A DNA stretch of 16,254 bases from Methanomethylovorans sp. GTDB lineage: Archaea > Halobacteriota > Methanosarcinia > Methanosarcinales > Methanosarcinaceae. Shown here piece after piece: positions 14,232-16,254 of this stretch; positions within the stretch are counted from its first letter, which is position 1; every line of letters begins with the position of its first letter. Below the pieces are notes generated by a model. That model saw only the letters and a list, made by a program, of their open reading frames with translations, was not told where the DNA came from and ran no database searches. Both the position numbers and the translations under genes were made by a program. The DNA lies in the NCBI GenBank assembly GCA_020854785.1, contig JAHFZE010000060.1:1-16254 (forward strand), read 5' to 3'.

Positions 14232-15638
14232 ATGTACCGTTACCTTTGCGACCCCTCTGTCAAGAATGTAGCTGTCCTCGATATGACACATGGAGGCATT
14301 GTCATCGCCCGCAAGCTCAAAGAGCTGGGGTTGAATGTAACAGGAGTGGATGTTTATGGAACACTCTCCCCCGAACAATGTAACGCTATGGAGATAGATG
14401 GTATATGGGTGTCAGAAAAGAGCTGCCCTATTGAGGAAATGGATCTTATAATTAGCCCTGTTCACCTTTATCCCGACCACATTATGCTTCAGCAGGCTGA
14501 AGAAAAGCATGTCCCCGTAATATCTCATCACAGAGCTGTTGGAGAGATCCTGACAATAAAATATATTGATCACCATTCACTCATGATCGAGGTCACAGGC
14601 ACCAAGGCAAAGACCAGTACTGCTTCTCTGCTTGCCGATATGATCTCAAGGAAGCTTACTGTTGTGCTGCACACTTCCAGAGGACTGGAATTATGGGAAG
14701 ACGGTATATGCCGACTGCTACACAGAGGACTGAGCATTGCCCCTGGGAGCATTTTACAGGCAGTGGACATTGCAGGATCACTGGAAAGAAAGATAGAAGC
14801 TTACATCTTCGAGATATCTCTTGGAGTTACAGGATTTGGAAGTGTTGGTATCATCACAACACTTGATATGGATTACATGATCGCAGGTAAAACATCCATG
14901 GCAAGCGAGGCAAAGATCAGGTCACTCATCAGTTACCCCGAAGATGCGCTCCTTGTGCTCAATGATAGCTGCAGGGGAGAATTGCAGCAACTCGAACAAG
15001 CAATTATGTCGAAACGTATCAGAACTTTCAGTACCCTGGACAAAAATGAAGGTCTAACTTCGGATACTGACTATAGGATCAGCATGCACGGTAATAGTTT
15101 ATCCATTGCATATACAGGAGAGGAAATTGGGATCAGCCTCGCAGCTGGATATGATGCAAGATCATACATGACGGCTTTTGCTGCATCCAGCGTCACTTCC
15201 TTTGAGATGGGCATTCCATGGGAAACTGTAAAAGAAGTTCTACAGAATTTCAGGGGTTTGCAGGGCAGAATGCAGGAAATGATACAAGAGGACATAAGCA
15301 TCCTTGATAACTCCAATTCTGGCATGGATATCGTTTCAGTAGAAAAGGCTCTGAACCTGTGCATGAAAAGAAAGCAAAAGGTGATCATGGTGCTTGGCGA
15401 AGAGACAGCACAGGTATGCGAAGGACTGCCGCCGGAGGATGTTGCCGATCTGCTCAGAAACAGGCTGCAAGACATGGGTGAAGTGATACTGGTGGGTGAA
15501 AGGATGAAAAGCATGGCAACTGAAAATATACGCTATGCAGAGAGCTTTGATATGGGAAAGGCACTTGCAATGGAACTTGCCAGGATAAAGATCGATGATA
15601 AAGTTATTATTGCTCTGTGTGTGAAGTGCTTCCGCTGA
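14232..15638 (+). CDS. cfbE: Coenzyme F430 synthetase CfbE (Mur ligase family)
   Basis: ATP-dependent enzyme that closes the six-membered carbocyclic ring of 15,17(3)-seco-F430-17(3)-acid, the last step in making F430, the nickel cofactor of methyl-coenzyme M reductase. 468 residues with Mur-ligase layout: an N-terminal Rossmann-like part (VAVLDMTHGGIVIARKLKELG, 13-33), a central ATPase domain with P-loop TGTKAKTST at 122-130, and a C-terminal domain containing NFRGLQGRMQE. The P-loop has Ala where Mur enzymes usually have Gly (GTNGKT). The ATG has only a weak upstream CCGGTT; no better in-frame start is seen. cfbD follows about 140 nt later, confirming the pathway. Confidence 0.93.
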   Translation: MYRYLCDPSVKNVAVLDMTHGGIVIARKLKELGLNVTGVDVYGTLSPEQCNAMEIDGIWVSEKSCPIEEMDLIISPVHLYPDHIMLQQAEEKHVPVISHHRAVGEILTIKYIDHHSLMIEVTGTKAKTSTASLLADMISRKLTVVLHTSRGLELWEDGICRLLHRGLSIAPGSILQAVDIAGSLERKIEAYIFEISLGVTGFGSVGIITTLDMDYMIAGKTSMASEAKIRSLISYPEDALLVLNDSCRGELQQLEQAIMSKRIRTFSTLDKNEGLTSDTDYRISMHGNSLSIAYTGEEIGISLAAGYDARSYMTAFAASSVTSFEMGIPWETVKEVLQNFRGLQGRMQEMIQEDISILDNSNSGMDIVSVEKALNLCMKRKQKVIMVLGEETAQVCEGLPPEDVADLLRNRLQDMGEVILVGERMKSMATENIRYAESFDMGKALAMELARIKIDDKVIIALCVKCFR

Positions 15639-15778
15639 AAAGATGGGGCCTGTACATAAAATAGCCCTTTTATAGCAGAAGGCTGTAGTATATGCAAAAG
15701 TGACGTTTGATTAAGTGTAAAAAATCATACTTCTTGAAGCAAATATCATAACATTGATTTAACACCATGGAGAATAGC
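15639..15778 (+). promoter_or_regulatory. cfbE-cfbD spacer and cfbD ribosome binding site
   Basis: GGAG at 15769-15772 is 6 nt before the ATG at 15779 and is the likely Shine-Dalgarno. The 140-nt spacer is long for an operon; TTTTATAG (15667-15674) and GTAGTATATGC (about 15686-15696) are TATA-like, so cfbD may also have its own promoter. Confidence 0.4.
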
Positions 15779-16254
15779 ATGGCTGCGAATGACATATCTA
15801 TAATACACCCCAGACCTAGTTCGATAGTTGCCGCATTATACACACTAAGGGACCTAAATGTAGATGTTGCCATATTGCATGGCCCCCCTGGATGCTCTTT
15901 TAAGCATGCGAGACTCCTGGAGGAAGACGGGATACATGTAGTTACCACAGCCCTTGATGAAAATGGTTTTGTGTTTGGAGGGCGCAGAGAGCTTTCTTCT
16001 GTGCTGCAAAAGGTCAATGAGATGTTCCATCCTAAGTTGATTGGTGTAGTAGGGACATGCGCGAGCATGATCATTGGAGAAGAACTGCATGAGCCGGTGA
16101 TGGATGCAGATCTGGACGTACCAGTGATAGAGGTCGAGGTCCATGCAGGATATGCAAATAATACAAAAGGGGTGCTGCTCACTCTGGAATCTGCGCTGGA
16201 TATAGGTGTTATCGACAGGGAAGAGTTCGAGCGACAGAAAGTGCTCCTGGAAGA
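15779..16254 (+). CDS. cfbD: Ni-sirohydrochlorin a,c-diamide reductive cyclase subunit CfbD (C-terminus cut)
   Basis: NifD-like subunit that, with the NifH-like CfbC, reduces Ni-sirohydrochlorin a,c-diamide by six electrons using ATP hydrolysis and closes a lactam ring, giving seco-F430. The window ends after 158 codons of an expected 350-370. Visible are [19 protein letters not shown] (8-26), [18 protein letters not shown] with a candidate cluster-ligand Cys at about 40, [19 protein letters not shown] with a second Cys at about 93, and [12 protein letters not shown]. The ATG at 15779 gives [15 protein letters not shown], in register with Methanosarcina homologues as I recall them, and has GGAG 6 nt upstream; an ATG at 15767 adds four residues with no Shine-Dalgarno. 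cfbC, cfbB and cfbA may lie beyond the right edge. Confidence 0.93.
   Translation, partial: MAANDISIIHPRPSSIVAALYTLRDLNVDVAILHGPPGCSFKHARLLEEDGIHVVTTALDENGFVFGGRRELSSVLQKVNEMFHPKLIGVVGTCASMIIGEELHEPVMDADLDVPVIEVEVHAGYANNTKGVLLTLESALDIGVIDREEFERQKVLLE

Noticed and set aside
15663..15684. AGCC...GGCT stem after cfbE
   Set aside because: Only a 4-bp stem with a 14-nt loop and no U-run after it; too weak to call a terminator.
1..16254. CRISPR arrays, tRNA or rRNA genes, insertion sequences
   Set aside because: Read for regularly spaced repeats, cloverleaf arms and transposase-like proteins; none was found. Gene content is housekeeping plus the chelatase unit.

Overview
The window reads as a methanogenic archaeon, most likely of the Methanosarcinaceae (Methanolobus / Methanomethylovorans-like; the genus is a guess). 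The evidence is cfbE and the start of cfbD (coenzyme F430 synthesis, specific to methanogens and their anaerobic methane-oxidising relatives), archaeal sn-glycerol-1-phosphate dehydrogenase, archaeal PurP, GTP-dependent dephospho-CoA kinase, aIF2 gamma, RpoE', Spt4, S24e and S27ae. Promoters look archaeal (TATA boxes about 25 nt before inferred starts) and terminators are U-rich.

Layout. (1) 1-4756, minus strand: a four-gene unit read DUF2162 membrane protein, MotA/TolQ/ExbB-type channel, DUF2149 ExbD-like protein, then a large secreted CobN-like chelatase subunit cut by the left edge. No long reading frame stops inside the CobN gene. (2) 4722-5220: a 0.5 kb AT-rich gap with one possible 40-codon leaderless ORF, a 15-bp tandem repeat and a U-rich terminator for the genes on its right. 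(3) 5221-8698, minus strand: the conserved archaeal information-processing operon aIF2 gamma, PIN protein, rpoE', spt4, dephospho-CoA kinase, rps24e, rps27ae, nearly all overlapping or within about 12 nt; a separate TATA box lies before rpoE'. (4) 9025-11718, minus strand: DUF63 and SpoIIM membrane proteins, then purP from its own promoter. (5) 11871-14117, plus strand, divergent from DUF63: egsA and a UPF0179 cysteine protein overlapping by ATGA, a hairpin terminator, then DUF2150. (6) 14232-16254, plus strand: cfbE and the 5' part of cfbD.

How the parts work together. The left unit looks like a proton-motive-force-driven machine in which an ExbB/ExbD-type motor in the cytoplasmic membrane is paired with an exported metal-tetrapyrrole chelatase homologue, in an organism expected to lack an outer membrane and TonB receptors. 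This is the most unusual system in the window. The right end makes the nickel tetrapyrrole F430. Whether the two are functionally linked cannot be read from the sequence. The middle carries housekeeping genes for transcription, translation, CoA, purine and ether-lipid synthesis.

Several starts were moved from the longest reading frame to internal codons because a TATA box, Shine-Dalgarno (SD) site or upstream stop codon requires it; these choices are explained in each entry.
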